64,000 nt of DNA, from the NCBI GenBank assembly GCA_948099385.1, contig CANUEZ040000107.1, positions 4,030,001 through 4,094,000 of the forward strand, written 5' to 3'. The position numbers and the translations under genes were made by a program. This stretch comes from Fasciola hepatica (taxonomy: Eukaryota > Platyhelminthes > Trematoda > Plagiorchiida > Fasciolidae). The notes beneath the pieces were generated by a model that did no database searches, was not told the origin of the DNA, and saw only the letters and a program-made list of their open reading frames with translations. Below, one piece after another: positions 11,501 through 22,310 of the stretch; position 1 is the first letter of the stretch, and each line of letters begins with the position of its first letter.

Positions 11501-11620
11501 TATTTCTGCAAACAGAGAGCTTACGTTGGTACTGGATCAGATTCCGGAATATAGGGATCATTTGCTTCGTTTATCAATGAATTCAACAACCGAAGAATGA
11601 GGGACAAATGTCACAGCGCT
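8580..11620 (-). mobile_element. Decayed non-LTR retrotransposon (LINE), endonuclease plus reverse transcriptase relic
   Basis: Read on the minus strand from 11.6 kb downward, pieces of one LINE ORF2 appear in order. The endonuclease shows LRQDKNSTNKKIGSEV (11.4 kb) and then LKVFDLTDLC, LDRIIINRPELF and STSEHCLLL (11.13-10.93 kb), the last matching the SDH end of the domain. The reverse transcriptase starts with ITSGIGPDTLSTSLLRHGT (near 10.2 kb). It ends with VKYLGISFDENLKW (near 9.1 kb) and HVLLYCSSVVSPSLLKKD (8.93-8.88 kb), typical of the thumb and C-terminal region of CR1/Jockey-group LINEs. Frameshifts and stops are frequent, so it is inactive. The exact ends are uncertain. The C-terminal part resembles the relic at 36.2-37.4 kb. 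Confidence 0.75.
9298..9319. repeat. Perfect short inverted repeat (10-base arms, 2-base loop)
   Basis: GGCACATTCG, then AA, then its exact reverse complement. It lies inside the decayed LINE, and no function is inferred. Confidence 0.85.
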
Positions 11621-11624
11621 ACAA

Positions 11625-14600
11625 TCGCTTGTTATTAGAAGTATTATCAGACGTAGTATAGCATACACTGTATTGTTAATACCAGTACTAGACTGGACCC
11701 AAGGAGATGTCCCCGCGGAAAGTCTACGGCCGATTATTTAGTTCATATATTTCACTCCGGGAAATAAGTCTTCCCGTTCGCTGAGGGTCTTGACAGTCAC
11801 TGATTCTCGTTGTAGCTGCTCTGCTGACAGACAACGTCATATGCCGAAAAATGTGACGGGCAAAATGTGAATTTATGAGAATAAGAATGTTGACGGTATC
11901 CTTTTGTGAAAAATTGCACTATCTATCAAATTATGTGGTTCAGCTAGGGCTATGAACTGCTTCTCTAAGAGCAGGTGACCAAATGCTTTCATTCGCCGTC
12001 TTTCATGTTCAACATTTGATTGATCGCCGTCAAATCCTCGTCGCTCCACTGCATTTTCACTTCAGCTGGACTGAGTGAGCGAGTAAACACCCACAAGGAC
12101 GGGGGAATATTGGCTTGGTTTCTCCTCTTAAGAGTAGATGTCAATAGGTGAACATCCTGCATGGAGAGAAAAAAATAAATGAAAGTCATTTTTACCATCC
12201 CCCATCCTAGATTTCGATAAGCAATGAGAACGGTATGTGGTCGTTTCGAACCCCTGGTGGGAATACGCGCATTCGTAACCGATCCCGTTTACCATCAATT
12301 GGTGGACATGTTTTGCAGATTGGAGGGAATGCTCGTTCAATACACATTTACGGCGCTCAGCTCACATTTTGTATGAGAAGAGATGTTAAACCAAGCAAAG
12401 CTTACATCTCAAACGAACAAGTATCTACCGAGAACATGTGTGCCAACTTATGCTAGGTCCACGATGACGTGTTGCTTTGTGAAGAAGAGGAGTAACGCAA
12501 CACAATTCACCCAGCATGCCAACAGTGGAAAAGATGGAAATCTATCAAACTATCTCTCATTTTATGATTTTAGTCTTTTTATTTACTCCCTTTTAATATG
12601 TAACAATGGCACAGTATTTATGGAAGGGAGGCCTGGCCAATTAGAAGTTGTCAAAACAACTGAATGTGTCTGATCGATAAAAATCTGAATTCAAAACCTG
12701 TGATTATATCCGTATCAAAGTACTGACGACAACAACGTATATTATTTTCTGGAATCACATTGATGGAATACATGTAAAGCAAGTAAACCGACATCTTCAC
12801 CGTAGCGATTACTTGTGATAAACGCATTCAGAATGATGTCTTGAGATCGACTCAAAGAATTCGGTTTCTTTACACGGCTATGGAGTTTTGGGAACATATT
12901 CGATCAAACTGTGTCAGCAATTTAAACCATTGCGACTACAACTCATCTCTCTTGCTATCCAACCGCTGCCGGCCTATATTTCTGGTTGGACGTGTAGTGC
13001 CTATATACATCGCAAATTGTTCGGAGTGCAAACACTAAGATGCCAGCTTATTTACCACAATTTGGCCATTATTGTCGGCTTCGCGACATGGGACAGTTGT
13101 CAACAGAACTGTAGAATTTGCAAAGTAATACAAATGAAACTAAAGAATGGATGGAAAGTGTTGAACTGTGGTGTACAGTTTGACACAACTGCTTATACTC
13201 CAAGCGGAACAGTGGGAACACTCCAATCTAGATGGGAAAGGGCAACTCGAATTTAGAGAACAAAAAGAATGTTATATGTATACATGATCAGACGAAAAGA
13301 CCGTGACACGTGCTAAGTCGGATAAACTTGGAGAACGCCTCTGTCGCACACGAATGAACACAAACTAGTTACCAATGGAGAAAATCCATTCTACCCAGTA
13401 TCCGAGGATCAAAGGGGACAACTTGAAATCTTGAAGAATTTCATATTCTAGAACAAGCGATAACGAGATTTGCGAGGTATTCCAAGGACTTCCAAACAGA
13501 GCTGGGTTTCTGAAGAAATTCAGTTATAAAAGGCACTGAATTTGGTGGCGTTTACAGTCTTCTGATGCTCAAGATATTCACTTAATTCATAAACTAGAAA
13601 ACGAAAAAACTGGTCATAATCTCGTCGACCCATTGTCACGGAACTAATTTCCTCGTAGAAACATGCCAATCAAACTAACTTCCTTGAAATCCAGCTGATC
13701 AGTCCTATGGTAAAATAGATACAACAACACACACTACTCGCCAGTAAGTGCGTGATATATATACAACACAGAGGCCAATCAAGTCTCGAAACAGATTTGA
13801 TAATGGTCAGGAGAAGTTAACAAATTCAGAAGAATACATCAAGAAACCGTAAAACCAGCTTTACCAATTAGTAGCCCTCTAACTGTAATGCCACCTACGA
13901 CTGTAAAGCTACATATAGAGGCAAAAATCTTACAAAATGTAAATGAGTAAGGAGACCTGTGTTAGCTCAACTGGTTTTGAAATGTTTGTGGCCTAAAAAC
14001 CGAGTTAAACGATTAAAACCTGTTGTAGACTACGACCCTGAGCTACGATGGACCCTTTGAGAAAAATCGCATTATTCCGCCCTATATAGGAATTTGACGG
14101 TTGGAGGTAGTCAGTAGACTCACAGAAGAACTACTGTTGATTTATTTGCAACACATGATGTTGGAACGAAGGTCATATGTGTCGTCCACTCTATGTCGAT
14201 TTTGTTCTCACGATAGTGGAAACATCTTAATAGAAACCATGTAATTCCACTGGTTAGATGAATAAGACAGACAAAGTTCCTTTAACCTATGGAGAATGTA
14301 CTTTGTGGAAAGAATGGCTCGGAGTATATTCTTATATAAACAAAGGTTTTCTCACATTACTGACCTAAAATGTAATGTGAAACCAAGAGGTGGTTGAATT
14401 CCTTGAAAATGTCACTGTTCCTTTTCGATCTTCATCACTGATGGTCGGTCGCCTCTTCGTTTTATTGTGAAGGTCGGTTATGTTCACTTCTTCCACCGCA
14501 TTTTCATCAGGAGCATCTTTTATTGTGAGTGCACCACATGTCTACCGGAACGGATTATACAAAAGAGCCTTCAGCTGCGCAGATCAAGCGCTTTCTCCAC

Positions 14601-14900
14601 TCAACCACACAATCTTGCCACGATAGCCACTATAACTGCTCCAGTTAGACCATTTGGTAATTTAGCGACTACGGTCTTTGATAACCAAACTTTTCCGACA
14701 CTCACATACTGCACAAGGTAGCATCACGGTCGAATTTTCGGTTACTGTTAATAGACTTGGTATCCTAGTGCGAGTCACGTGAACGGTTGTGTGCTCGACA
14801 TAGATTAGACCTTCCTCACTTTCCAAGTCACTTTATTAATGGTTGTTTAAAAATCCGCTGATCCTCTGGTGTAAAAAATTAGATTATCGACCTACACAAA
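11625..14900. other. Mostly unassigned AT-rich stretch
   Basis: Apart from the SINE-like head near 12.2-12.3 kb, nothing is recognised. The longest open frame is 122 residues (12888-13256, plus) and shows no known motif. A weak A-box-like word at about 13963 has no good B box after it. Confidence 0.4.
12225..12310 (-). repeat. Possible tRNA-derived SINE head
   Basis: On the minus strand TGGTAAACGGG (plus 12284-12294) fits an A box. GGTTCGAAAC (about plus 12244-12253), some 42 bases later, fits the B box very well. Neither a T stem nor an acceptor stem pairs convincingly, so a tRNA gene is unlikely. The body and tail of a SINE could not be delimited. Confidence 0.3.
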
Positions 14901-14903
14901 CAG

Positions 14904-15239
14904 ATGAATACAGATTCCCATCCCAAGCGGAAAACAGTAACTCATGAAGACCGAAGAAGAATTGGCAAGTGCGCAAAAAAATGTAACCAATTAAAACATT
15001 TTTACTATCTTGAAATGAACAGAAAGGTCTACGGGATCATCGCCAAATGGCATTCAGAATCAAGTTTTGTAAGAGAAATCGAAAACCGTAAATTTCACAA
15101 TGAATTGGCAATGGACCTGTGTTCTTTGGTAGAGGAGAATCCTACAATCACTTTGAATGGGATGGAAAAAGATGGAACCAATACACCTAAAGATATCGAC
15201 CAGTCCATCTTCCATTCACAGTCTATTAGATGGCCCTGA
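14904..15239 (+). pseudogene. Possible transposase N-terminal fragment (helix-turn-helix, Tc1/mariner-like)
   Basis: The 111-residue frame contains THEDRRRIGKCAKKCN, then KVYGIIAKWH and, after a basic stretch, LCSLVEENPTITLN. An 'EDRRRI' helix, a second helix leading to a basic linker, then 'VEENP-T-TL' is the layout of the N-terminal DNA-binding part of Tc1/mariner-type transposases. No DDE/D catalytic domain was found downstream and no terminal inverted repeats were seen. It would be a fragment at best, and a chance resemblance is possible. Confidence 0.3.
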
Positions 15240-15950
15240 CTATACCACGGAAAAAAATGCATTCATCTGATCGATCGGCGGTGTGCATACAGTAACACAG
15301 TAGTTCCGTCCTATGGTTTTACATGGATGAGACCAGTTACAGCATTTGAGCCAGCCTACTGCGATCAAGTAATCTGAAGGCCGTGACAATAAAGCATGAG
15401 TCAATTTAATATTCGGATATATTTTTACTAACTGTAATGGAGTTCTAGAAAATGAGTGTGGTAGATAGATAGTCAGTGAATCCATCGTAATGCGTAAGAC
15501 GACAACCTCACTTTCGACCTAATGCCGTAGTCTTTTCACTCATGCACATGCACGGTTCATGAATGAATATATTGGGTAATACTGGGATTCTTGAAACCCA
15601 GTAATCATCGTGGTCTCAATGAAGTTATCCTTTCCTGTTCTTTGAACGTTGCACACACTCGCGCAATCGTCTAATGTGACCAATTTCTTCGACAAGGTTT
15701 TTAAGATCCAACTCATGAATACAATAAAAGAAAATGTTTGCTCCAATATTTGCAGACATAGTCTTGCAAAGGTGAATGTGGTAAAGACGCTTTGAGTTTT
15801 TCCTCAAAATGTCGTACAATACATACAATACAAGCTTTTATCCGCCAGCCCGAATAAGAAATTGACATTCAACGTAACACGTCTTTATCAACTTGGTGTG
15901 TAGCTGATGAACCCCGATTTAAGCCGATTTGTGACTGCACTGTTTTCGTT
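15240..15950. other. Unassigned stretch
   Basis: Several open frames of 60-80 residues on the minus strand, none with recognisable motifs. It lies between the possible transposase fragment and the 3' end of the CR1-like LINE. Confidence 0.35.
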
Positions 15951-16028
15951 TGATTCTTCAGTCAGTCTTCAGTCTTCAGGTAAAGGGCAGTGGGAAGTCA
16001 TCCCGTATGAGCCCCATCACATCGTACT

Positions 16029-18917
16029 CTATTGACTCGGCTGGATGTCGGTGCTCCGCCAATAAACCTTCAGGGTCTGGTCCAATTTCCTCTTGAATAG
16101 TGTCTCGGTTTCCTCTTCCACCACTTCGGTCGGTAGAGCGTTCCAGAGATTGGTCACCCTCCTTGACAATCGATAGATGGCCGGTAAGCCGGTGGAATGC
16201 ACCTTACGAAGCGTCAGGGTGTGTCCTCTGGTACGATTCTTATTCCTGAGCGGGAGTTCCGCCTGTAGTTCCCGGCCCAACTCACCGCGGATTATGCTCC
16301 TGGCATAGATGAGATCGCCTCGAAGCCGCCGATAGGCAATGGGAAACAACTCGGTGACTTTTAGGCGTTCCTCATAGCTGAACCTACGCAGTCCGGCCAC
16401 GAGGCGTGTGGCAGCACGTTGCACCCGTTCCAGTTTGGCTACTTCCGCCGCCGTGCACGGGTAGACAGCTGGACCGCCATATTCCAAACGAGGACGTACA
16501 TGTGAGACATAAAGCAGTCGGAAAGTGTCCCGGGGTAGAGGCCCAAATGAACGGCGGATGGGACCAAGTATCTTCCACGCTGAGGAGCACGCTCTCTCAG
16601 TGTGTGCTCTTGTCTTCAGATTGCTGGTGACAACAACTCCGAGATCCTTTTCCTCCTGCGTGTGACGGAGTACGATACTCCCAAGGCAGTAGCCGGAAGT
16701 ATCGTTGGGGCCACCAATCCTCATGCTCGCGCACTTGTCCACGATTATCGGTGGACCCCAGGTGGTCGACCAATTGACGAGGGCCTGCAGATCCACCTGT
16801 AGTATCTCGCGATCCTCTGCCGATCGAATGGTGCGCCAGATCTTGAGATCATCGGCGTAGATAAAGCATTTGGATTGAATGGTCTGTGGTAGGTCGTTTA
16901 CAAACACTAGAAACAACAGGGGTCCTAGCACGGAGCCTTGCGGCACGCCACTGCCAACTGGATACCACGCGGACTGGGACTGTGCAACTCTCACGGAAAA
17001 GGTTCTCCCGACCAAGAAATCCCCAATCCAGTGAAGCATGGGCCCTGAGATGCCCATGGCCCGGAGTTTCAGCAACAGCTCATTGTGAGGAACTTTGTCA
17101 AACGCCTTACTAAAGTCCACGAAGATGACGTCCGTGACATATCCCTCGGCCTTGGAGTTCGACCAACTTTCACGGGCGGTCAACAGGTTTGACAGACATG
17201 ATCTGTTCCGCCGAAAACCGTGCTGCTCTGCGCATAGCAGTTGACAGCGCTCCAGATGTTCACGTATACGAACAGCCACCAGCCTTTCCATGACCTTTCC
17301 AACTACGGAAGTGAGGCTAACTGGGCGGTAGTTGGCCGAGGTGGATTTTGTCCCACCCTTGTACAGCGGAACAACAACTGCTTTTTTCCACTCCTGAGGT
17401 AGACTTCCAGTGGCCAACGACAAATTGAACAACCGCGTTAATGGTGTAGTTAGCTGGTCCGCCAACTCCTTCAACATCAGCGGATGCACGTCGTCCGGTC
17501 CCGGTGACTTAAGGGTTTTGATGGACTTGGGCATCTTGTTCACTTCCGGCTCCCCAAAATCATACATAATGAACAACGGCGAGCTATCCAACATCGGGAT
17601 TGGCGCACCTTCCCCCACAGAATAAACTGACAGATAATGTTTGGCTAGTGTCTCAGCCTTTCCGTCATCTGTTGCAACCATTTCGTCGTTGTTCATCAGC
17701 GCGGGGATACCCACCTTCGCTCTGGTGCGGCGCTTTAAGTATGCATACAGGCGCTTGGGTGCTCGCACCGCATCGACCGCAAGGGCCTCCTCGAATGCCA
17801 TCCGCTTTATTCGTTTTTGTTCGGTACACTGGTTACGAATCCTGCGATAGAGATCACAACCCTCACCTGTGGATCGGAACCGCTGCCAGGCCCGATTTCG
17901 TCGTTTGAGCAGGCGTCTGAGCTCCAGATCAAACCACGGCGGTCCCTTAACCCGAGGTCTACGCCGGTTGAGGGGGCAGTAGGTATTCATAAGGTACAAG
18001 ATACCGTCACGAATAAACGCCCAAGCTTCGTTCACATCGCGGTGGACATCTGAATCCGTGGGAAACCAGTTGACATCTAACGCCGCTCTCCGGACGTCTT
18101 CGAATGAAGTGCGCCAAACATTACGTCCCATGTGTGGTCTAGGGGATGGACAAGAACCAGTGCGCCAGTGAATTTTTAGCACCATATGGTCACTGCTTCC
18201 AAGTGGAGGGAGATGTTCAACCTTATCGACGTCCGAGCTCCTGGGAGAAATCACCAGATCCAGAATGGAACCGTGGCCGGATTGCCTCCGGGTCGATTCC
18301 TGAACATGTTGGTGTAGTGCCAGTTCTTGGACCGTTGTCAGTAATTCCCGAGAGAAAGGATCAGCCCCGGCCGCTGTCCTGCTTGACCTCCAATCAATAT
18401 GCGGAGCATTGAAGTCGCCCAGGACGAGGCAGTGGCCGTTGCACGCCCATCTCCTCAATAAGTTTATCATATCTGGAGGAGTGACCGCAGGTGTCCGATA
18501 AATGACTCCAACTGTCCTAAAGCCCCCGGCAGTAAGCTTGACGCGGCACCAGATGGCTTCACCGAATCCTTGCGGGTCTGCGAATGCCTCTAACTGCACG
18601 GTTGGGATGTCTGATCGTACGAAAAATGCTACGCCTCCACCAGCTCTGATAGAGTTCCTATCGACTCGGAATAGGGTGTAGCCAGGGAGGGACACCTCAG
18701 AGTCTAGAACATTGTTACTCAGCCACGTCTCCGTCAATGCTATCATAGTAGGTGAGCTGGACTGCAGCAGGTGTTCCAGGTCATCCCTCTTGTTCAGCAG
18801 ACCACGGACGTTAGACAACAGGATGACGACACTGTCTCGGCCTGCTACCACATCCGTTTGTTCAGGGCGTCCTAGCTTGGGGGGGCTGACAGGGACACTA
18901 GCGTCAGCGGCCTCCAC
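16029..18917 (-). CDS. LINE ORF2: apurinic-type endonuclease plus reverse transcriptase, 962 residues
   Basis: This protein nicks target DNA and copies the element RNA at the nick (target-primed reverse transcription). Residues 30-250 form an AP-endonuclease domain with SNVRGLLNK, TETW (62-65), GDFN (167-170) and SDHM (242-245). The reverse transcriptase spans about 450-760, with GPDDVHPLMLKEL, NYRPVSLTSVVGKVMERL, DVIFVDFSKAFDKVPH, GVPQGSVLGPLLFLVFVNDL and the catalytic YADD at 687-690. The C-terminal YVRPRLEYGGP and VQRAATRLVAGLR blocks are typical of CR1/Jockey-group enzymes. Every catalytic motif I can see is present and the frame is open, so the protein could be active. The start overlaps the end of ORF1 by 46 bases in another frame, suggesting coupled translation or re-initiation. 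Confidence 0.93.
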   Translation of the reverse strand: MEAADASVPVSPPKLGRPEQTDVVAGRDSVVILLSNVRGLLNKRDDLEHLLQSSSPTMIALTETWLSNNVLDSEVSLPGYTLFRVDRNSIRAGGGVAFFVRSDIPTVQLEAFADPQGFGEAIWCRVKLTAGGFRTVGVIYRTPAVTPPDMINLLRRWACNGHCLVLGDFNAPHIDWRSSRTAAGADPFSRELLTTVQELALHQHVQESTRRQSGHGSILDLVISPRSSDVDKVEHLPPLGSSDHMVLKIHWRTGSCPSPRPHMGRNVWRTSFEDVRRAALDVNWFPTDSDVHRDVNEAWAFIRDGILYLMNTYCPLNRRRPRVKGPPWFDLELRRLLKRRNRAWQRFRSTGEGCDLYRRIRNQCTEQKRIKRMAFEEALAVDAVRAPKRLYAYLKRRTRAKVGIPALMNNDEMVATDDGKAETLAKHYLSVYSVGEGAPIPMLDSSPLFIMYDFGEPEVNKMPKSIKTLKSPGPDDVHPLMLKELADQLTTPLTRLFNLSLATGSLPQEWKKAVVVPLYKGGTKSTSANYRPVSLTSVVGKVMERLVAVRIREHLERCQLLCAEQHGFRRNRSCLSNLLTARESWSNSKAEGYVTDVIFVDFSKAFDKVPHNELLLKLRAMGISGPMLHWIGDFLVGRTFSVRVAQSQSAWYPVGSGVPQGSVLGPLLFLVFVNDLPQTIQSKCFIYADDLKIWRTIRSAEDREILQVDLQALVNWSTTWGPPIIVDKCASMRIGGPNDTSGYCLGSIVLRHTQEEKDLGVVVTSNLKTRAHTERACSSAWKILGPIRRSFGPLPRDTFRLLYVSHVRPRLEYGGPAVYPCTAAEVAKLERVQRAATRLVAGLRRFSYEERLKVTELFPIAYRRLRGDLIYARSIIRGELGRELQAELPLRNKNRTRGHTLTLRKVHSTGLPAIYRLSRRVTNLWNALPTEVVEEETETLFKRKLDQTLKVYWRSTDIQPSQ

Positions 18918-20074
18918 CGGAAGTGAGGGCGCCGTTTCTGCACCCGAAAATCCCGAATGATCAAGTCCCTTTCCCCTTGTTCCATTCGTTCACGTCGTTC
19001 AATCAAAGCATTTCTATACTTCTCACGATCCGCAGGGTCTAGATCTCGGTGCAGCCGCACTTGCTCGCCTTTTAGCCGGTGGGATCTTCCTAACACAGAA
19101 GTCGCGGATTCCTCAGAGTCCAGCACTACTTTCAGTGGACGGGGGCGTTCAGCGTCACTAGCTTTGCCAATTCGAAATGCTGATTTTACCCGCAACTTCT
19201 CCGCGGTCTCCTCCTCCCCGGGGACAAAGAGTTTTGTAAGTATACTCCGGAGACTCGCAATATCGTGGTCCAGACGTGCCTGTGCCGTGGTCTCCTTTGT
19301 CTCAGGCAAGTTCACTATTAGGAAACACTGTTTCCTAGACGGTGGCGCTCTTCGTGGACGATCCGCAGTTGTTATCCAGGCCGGTCTACTTTCATCCGCG
19401 GTGGTGCTCTGACGGCTGGGTTTTGTCCCTATAATATCGTCTAGTGCTTGCGTGGCCACATCAGTGCCAACTGGGTCCGCATTATGGCAGGCAGACTTAG
19501 GTAGCTTCTGGCGTTGGCGGCGCTTTGTTCCGATTGGCCCAGTGACCGATGTTGAAGCCACCTCTGCATACGTAGCACAGTCGGGAATAGATACCTCGGC
19601 GGAATTTTCCCCTTCTGACGGCAATGATGACGGTGAGAGTGATGTTGGCGGAGAAATAGACGATGACGACGCCGCTGATTTTGCTGCTATTGATGGCGAT
19701 GAACTGATTGACGGTGCTAATGATGATGACGACGACGAAGTTGATGACGCTGCTGTATCTGTGACAGGAAGAGCCATTTCCGCCGACTGCTTTGCGGGCC
19801 ACACAGGTGTTGATAGCTCGGTGCATTTGATGCACAGCACCTTGAGCAACTTTGCACGGCATTTGTCCAGGGCTTCGTAAAGATCAATACTCATTTCAGA
19901 ACACTCAAGATGGACCCAACCATCAAAACCATCACACTGAAGAGATTTGTCGCGTGAGCGAACAACTTTCGAACAAACTAGGCACTTGGATGCAATATTT
20001 GTGACTCTTTTTGGAGGCATTGTGGGCAAATTATAGTCCACAGAATGACACAACCACAGAAAATATAATTCCAA
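18872..20074 (-). CDS. LINE ORF1 nucleic-acid-binding protein with PHD-like zinc finger, 400 residues
   Basis: Probably the RNA-binding partner of ORF2. Near the N-terminus C31-X2-C34, C47, H55-X2-C58 and C81-X2-C84 follow the PHD-finger pattern, including GFDGWVH. The fourth zinc ligand is Phe50 where PHD fingers normally have Cys (CDGFDGW), so zinc binding may be weakened. A long serine-rich linker (about 110-160) leads to a basic stretch, then CFLIVNLPETKE and a helical C-terminal half (about 245-380) that resembles the RRM/C-terminal part of other LINE ORF1 proteins. A likelier start is the second methionine (MPPKRV, at 20020), because the first 18 residues look like untranslated leader. 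Confidence 0.8.
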   Translation of the reverse strand: MELYFLWLCHSVDYNLPTMPPKRVTNIASKCLVCSKVVRSRDKSLQCDGFDGWVHLECSEMSIDLYEALDKCRAKLLKVLCIKCTELSTPVWPAKQSAEMALPVTDTAASSTSSSSSSLAPSISSSPSIAAKSAASSSSISPPTSLSPSSLPSEGENSAEVSIPDCATYAEVASTSVTGPIGTKRRQRQKLPKSACHNADPVGTDVATQALDDIIGTKPSRQSTTADESRPAWITTADRPRRAPPSRKQCFLIVNLPETKETTAQARLDHDIASLRSILTKLFVPGEEETAEKLRVKSAFRIGKASDAERPRPLKVVLDSEESATSVLGRSHRLKGEQVRLHRDLDPADREKYRNALIERRERMEQGERDLIIRDFRVQKRRPHFRWRPLTLVSLSAPPS

Positions 20075-20110
20075 GTATCACGTCGGAAGACTGGCCGGTG
20101 TAGCGCAGTT

Positions 20111-20204
20111 CAGTTCAGTCTGTGGATATAATGTAAATTAACGCATATGGATATCTGATCAACGTTCACAATTCCCGTATCTGACATCGTAAATGCAATG
20201 CTCG

Positions 20205-20267
<63 letters not shown>

Positions 20268-22209
20268 AGACGAATTAAAAACCCTTTGTGCTTTTTCTTT
20301 ACCCAATGAGTATTCATGATCGAAATATATTTAGCGGAGCGTTTACTCGCATTACCTGTCGGCCTCAACCATGAAGGGGTATGAGCTCAGGTGTGCAAAT
20401 TAAGCAGAATGTACTCACTCCGAATATATCTAGCTAATACTATGGCCACATATTTTATTCACCAGCCTTTGATGGACTTAACTTTGTTCTTCAAAACGTT
20501 CCTCGTTCGAGTTGGCAAATAATCCACGGAAATTGCTGTGAAATCATTGGCCAACTAATGCATCATCGTCTGTTTCATCTTGGACTACAACGTCCAGTCA
20601 GCACCTAGGTGATGGACGTTTCTGTTTACAATGGAAAATGTTTTCAATGAAGTTTAGATGCGAGATATTGGTTGGGAGGAGGAACGAACTAGACCTTTGT
20701 GTTATGTCCAATTTTGCAAGTGCCACAGTAAATAATGAGCAGATGGATCTTTTGAACTCATGGCTTTGTACACCATTTTGTTCAAAGACTAATAAAGAGG
20801 CTGAGAAAATGAAGTGGTGGGCCGCCGAATAAAGTAATATTACAAAGGTGAATTAGAGGGAATATTGACTAGTCGCATTATTGATAGTTGTGCTACAGTG
20901 TCATCACGACGAACGCGTCATGATAAACTAAAATAGGAAACCAGTTTTCAAGAACCTCCACACTGCCAAATCTGAATATCGTCCTCTAAGATCAGGCTTT
21001 TCTGGTGGATAAGGCTATTCATGCTTATACCCCATAGGTTCTTCGCGGGTCTACTTCATTTGCACAGTAGACGTAAATGACTCACGTTGTATTCTGTGTA
21101 CAACAGCCGCCAGTTAAAAACACAGCAGATATACTTCGAGAAAATCAGGCAATGGTATTCATCAAAGGGATCAAACAATCATCCTTGAGATCCGGAAATA
21201 ACCATCATGTCGTCCCGTGATCTTGACCGGCTCCAAGTTTCTTTCACCGTTTTTTGCAAAAGAACCACCAGAATTTGCCCCTCGGACTTGCATTCGTTTA
21301 GAGACGTTTGATTGACTCTGTGAAGCATAGATTTTCCGAGCTCGTGACAGGCTAGAACTCTCCCGAAAACAAAAGTATACCAGATCGATCTGAGCTATTG
21401 AGCAGGAATTTTGAATATATGGTCTCCAACCCAGGGGCCTATTTTTCTTCTCGACGTCTACCAGTAAGCGGTGTCAAAAATATTTTTTGTTATAATTCTA
21501 CCATGTCGCACGTTAAAGAACAAGCGATTGGAAGGTCAGAAGCGATTGAGGACAACAGATAGGGATTCCATTCATTCGAGCAAAGATTTGGCTACTCCTT
21601 AAGTAAAACTGGAAACTTTACCGAACGAAAATGTTCCCGGCTTGGCTTTTCATTTTGGTGATTCAGACTGTACGGTGATAACAAATACGGTTATCTTCAG
21701 TCGAGAACTAACGTAATGCACCTCAAAAGCATCGACAAAATAAGGACGTATTACGATGAGCACACAATTTTGGGGACAACCTGTCTGGGAAAGGCTTCAG
21801 TGTCCACTAAATGTGATTGGGGAAAACGTGCTTGTAACTTGTTAACGTTTGCTACCAAAGTGTCCTGCATGCTCGGATCATATTTTGCCCTCACGCAAAC
21901 ATGTCACTCGTCAATATGAAAGTTTTGCACGGAATAATCGGTCAAGGATTATTGGATGCAGTTTCCTTCCCTGTCAAGGTCGCGAAGGATGAGCATTTGA
22001 CGCGTCAAGTCGTTTCAGAAATCGTATTTTTTCTCCTACGGAATGATTGCTATTGCTCAGTAACTACGAACGAAACGGTTTGCAGGTGTTTTGACCAGAA
22101 AATGCACTTTGAAACAATCCCAAAATAACAGCACAGGAATAAACTAACAAGCAAAATCGCGAACAAGACTGGTTAGTGAAGAATGAAATTGGCCGAACAA
22201 GATTCTAAC
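20111..22209. other. Unassigned AT-rich stretch with one TA repeat
   Basis: Apart from the TA repeat at 20209-20265 no structure is recognised. Open frames of 64-75 residues at 20638, 21716 and 21901 have no known motifs. Confidence 0.4.
20209..20265. repeat. (TA)n microsatellite
   Basis: About 57 bases of uninterrupted TA. Confidence 0.95.
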
Positions 22210-22221
22210 AACTCTTTAAAA

Positions 22222-22310
22222 TCAGGAAACAAGGCGTAGGCGAACATATGTTTTCGGTGATTTCATTCTCAAGCCAATTACAATCACATTTATATGAACC
22301 AAATTAAGGG
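22222..22310 (-). repeat. Inverted terminal segment of the Penelope-like array
   Basis: These 89 bases are the reverse complement of 22773-22861, with one mismatch at 22226. The join to the direct copy falls in a shared GG at about 22309-22310, a microhomology typical of end-joining or template switching during insertion. Confidence 0.9.

Larger units (their letters stand above)
15955..20110 (-). mobile_element. CR1-like non-LTR retrotransposon with both ORFs intact
   Basis: On the minus strand the element runs from about 20110 (5' end) through ORF1 and the overlapping ORF2 to a 3' end near 15955. The 3' untranslated region is only about 70 bases and ends in short tandem TGAAGAC-type repeats. 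CR1-clade LINEs commonly end in short repeats rather than poly(A). Both frames are uninterrupted over about 4 kb, which suggests a recent insertion. A clean target-site duplication could not be fixed, so the outer limits are approximate. Confidence 0.8.

Noticed and set aside
13960..14030. tRNA-like word resembling an A box (TTAGCTCAACTGG)
   Set aside because: No acceptable B box or cloverleaf follows; the best candidate has wrong core bases.
16384..19880. Many open frames opposite or within the LINE ORFs, including an acidic 142-residue frame at 19452-19880
   Set aside because: They are shadows of ORF1 and ORF2. The Asp-rich stretch is the antisense of ORF1's serine-rich linker.
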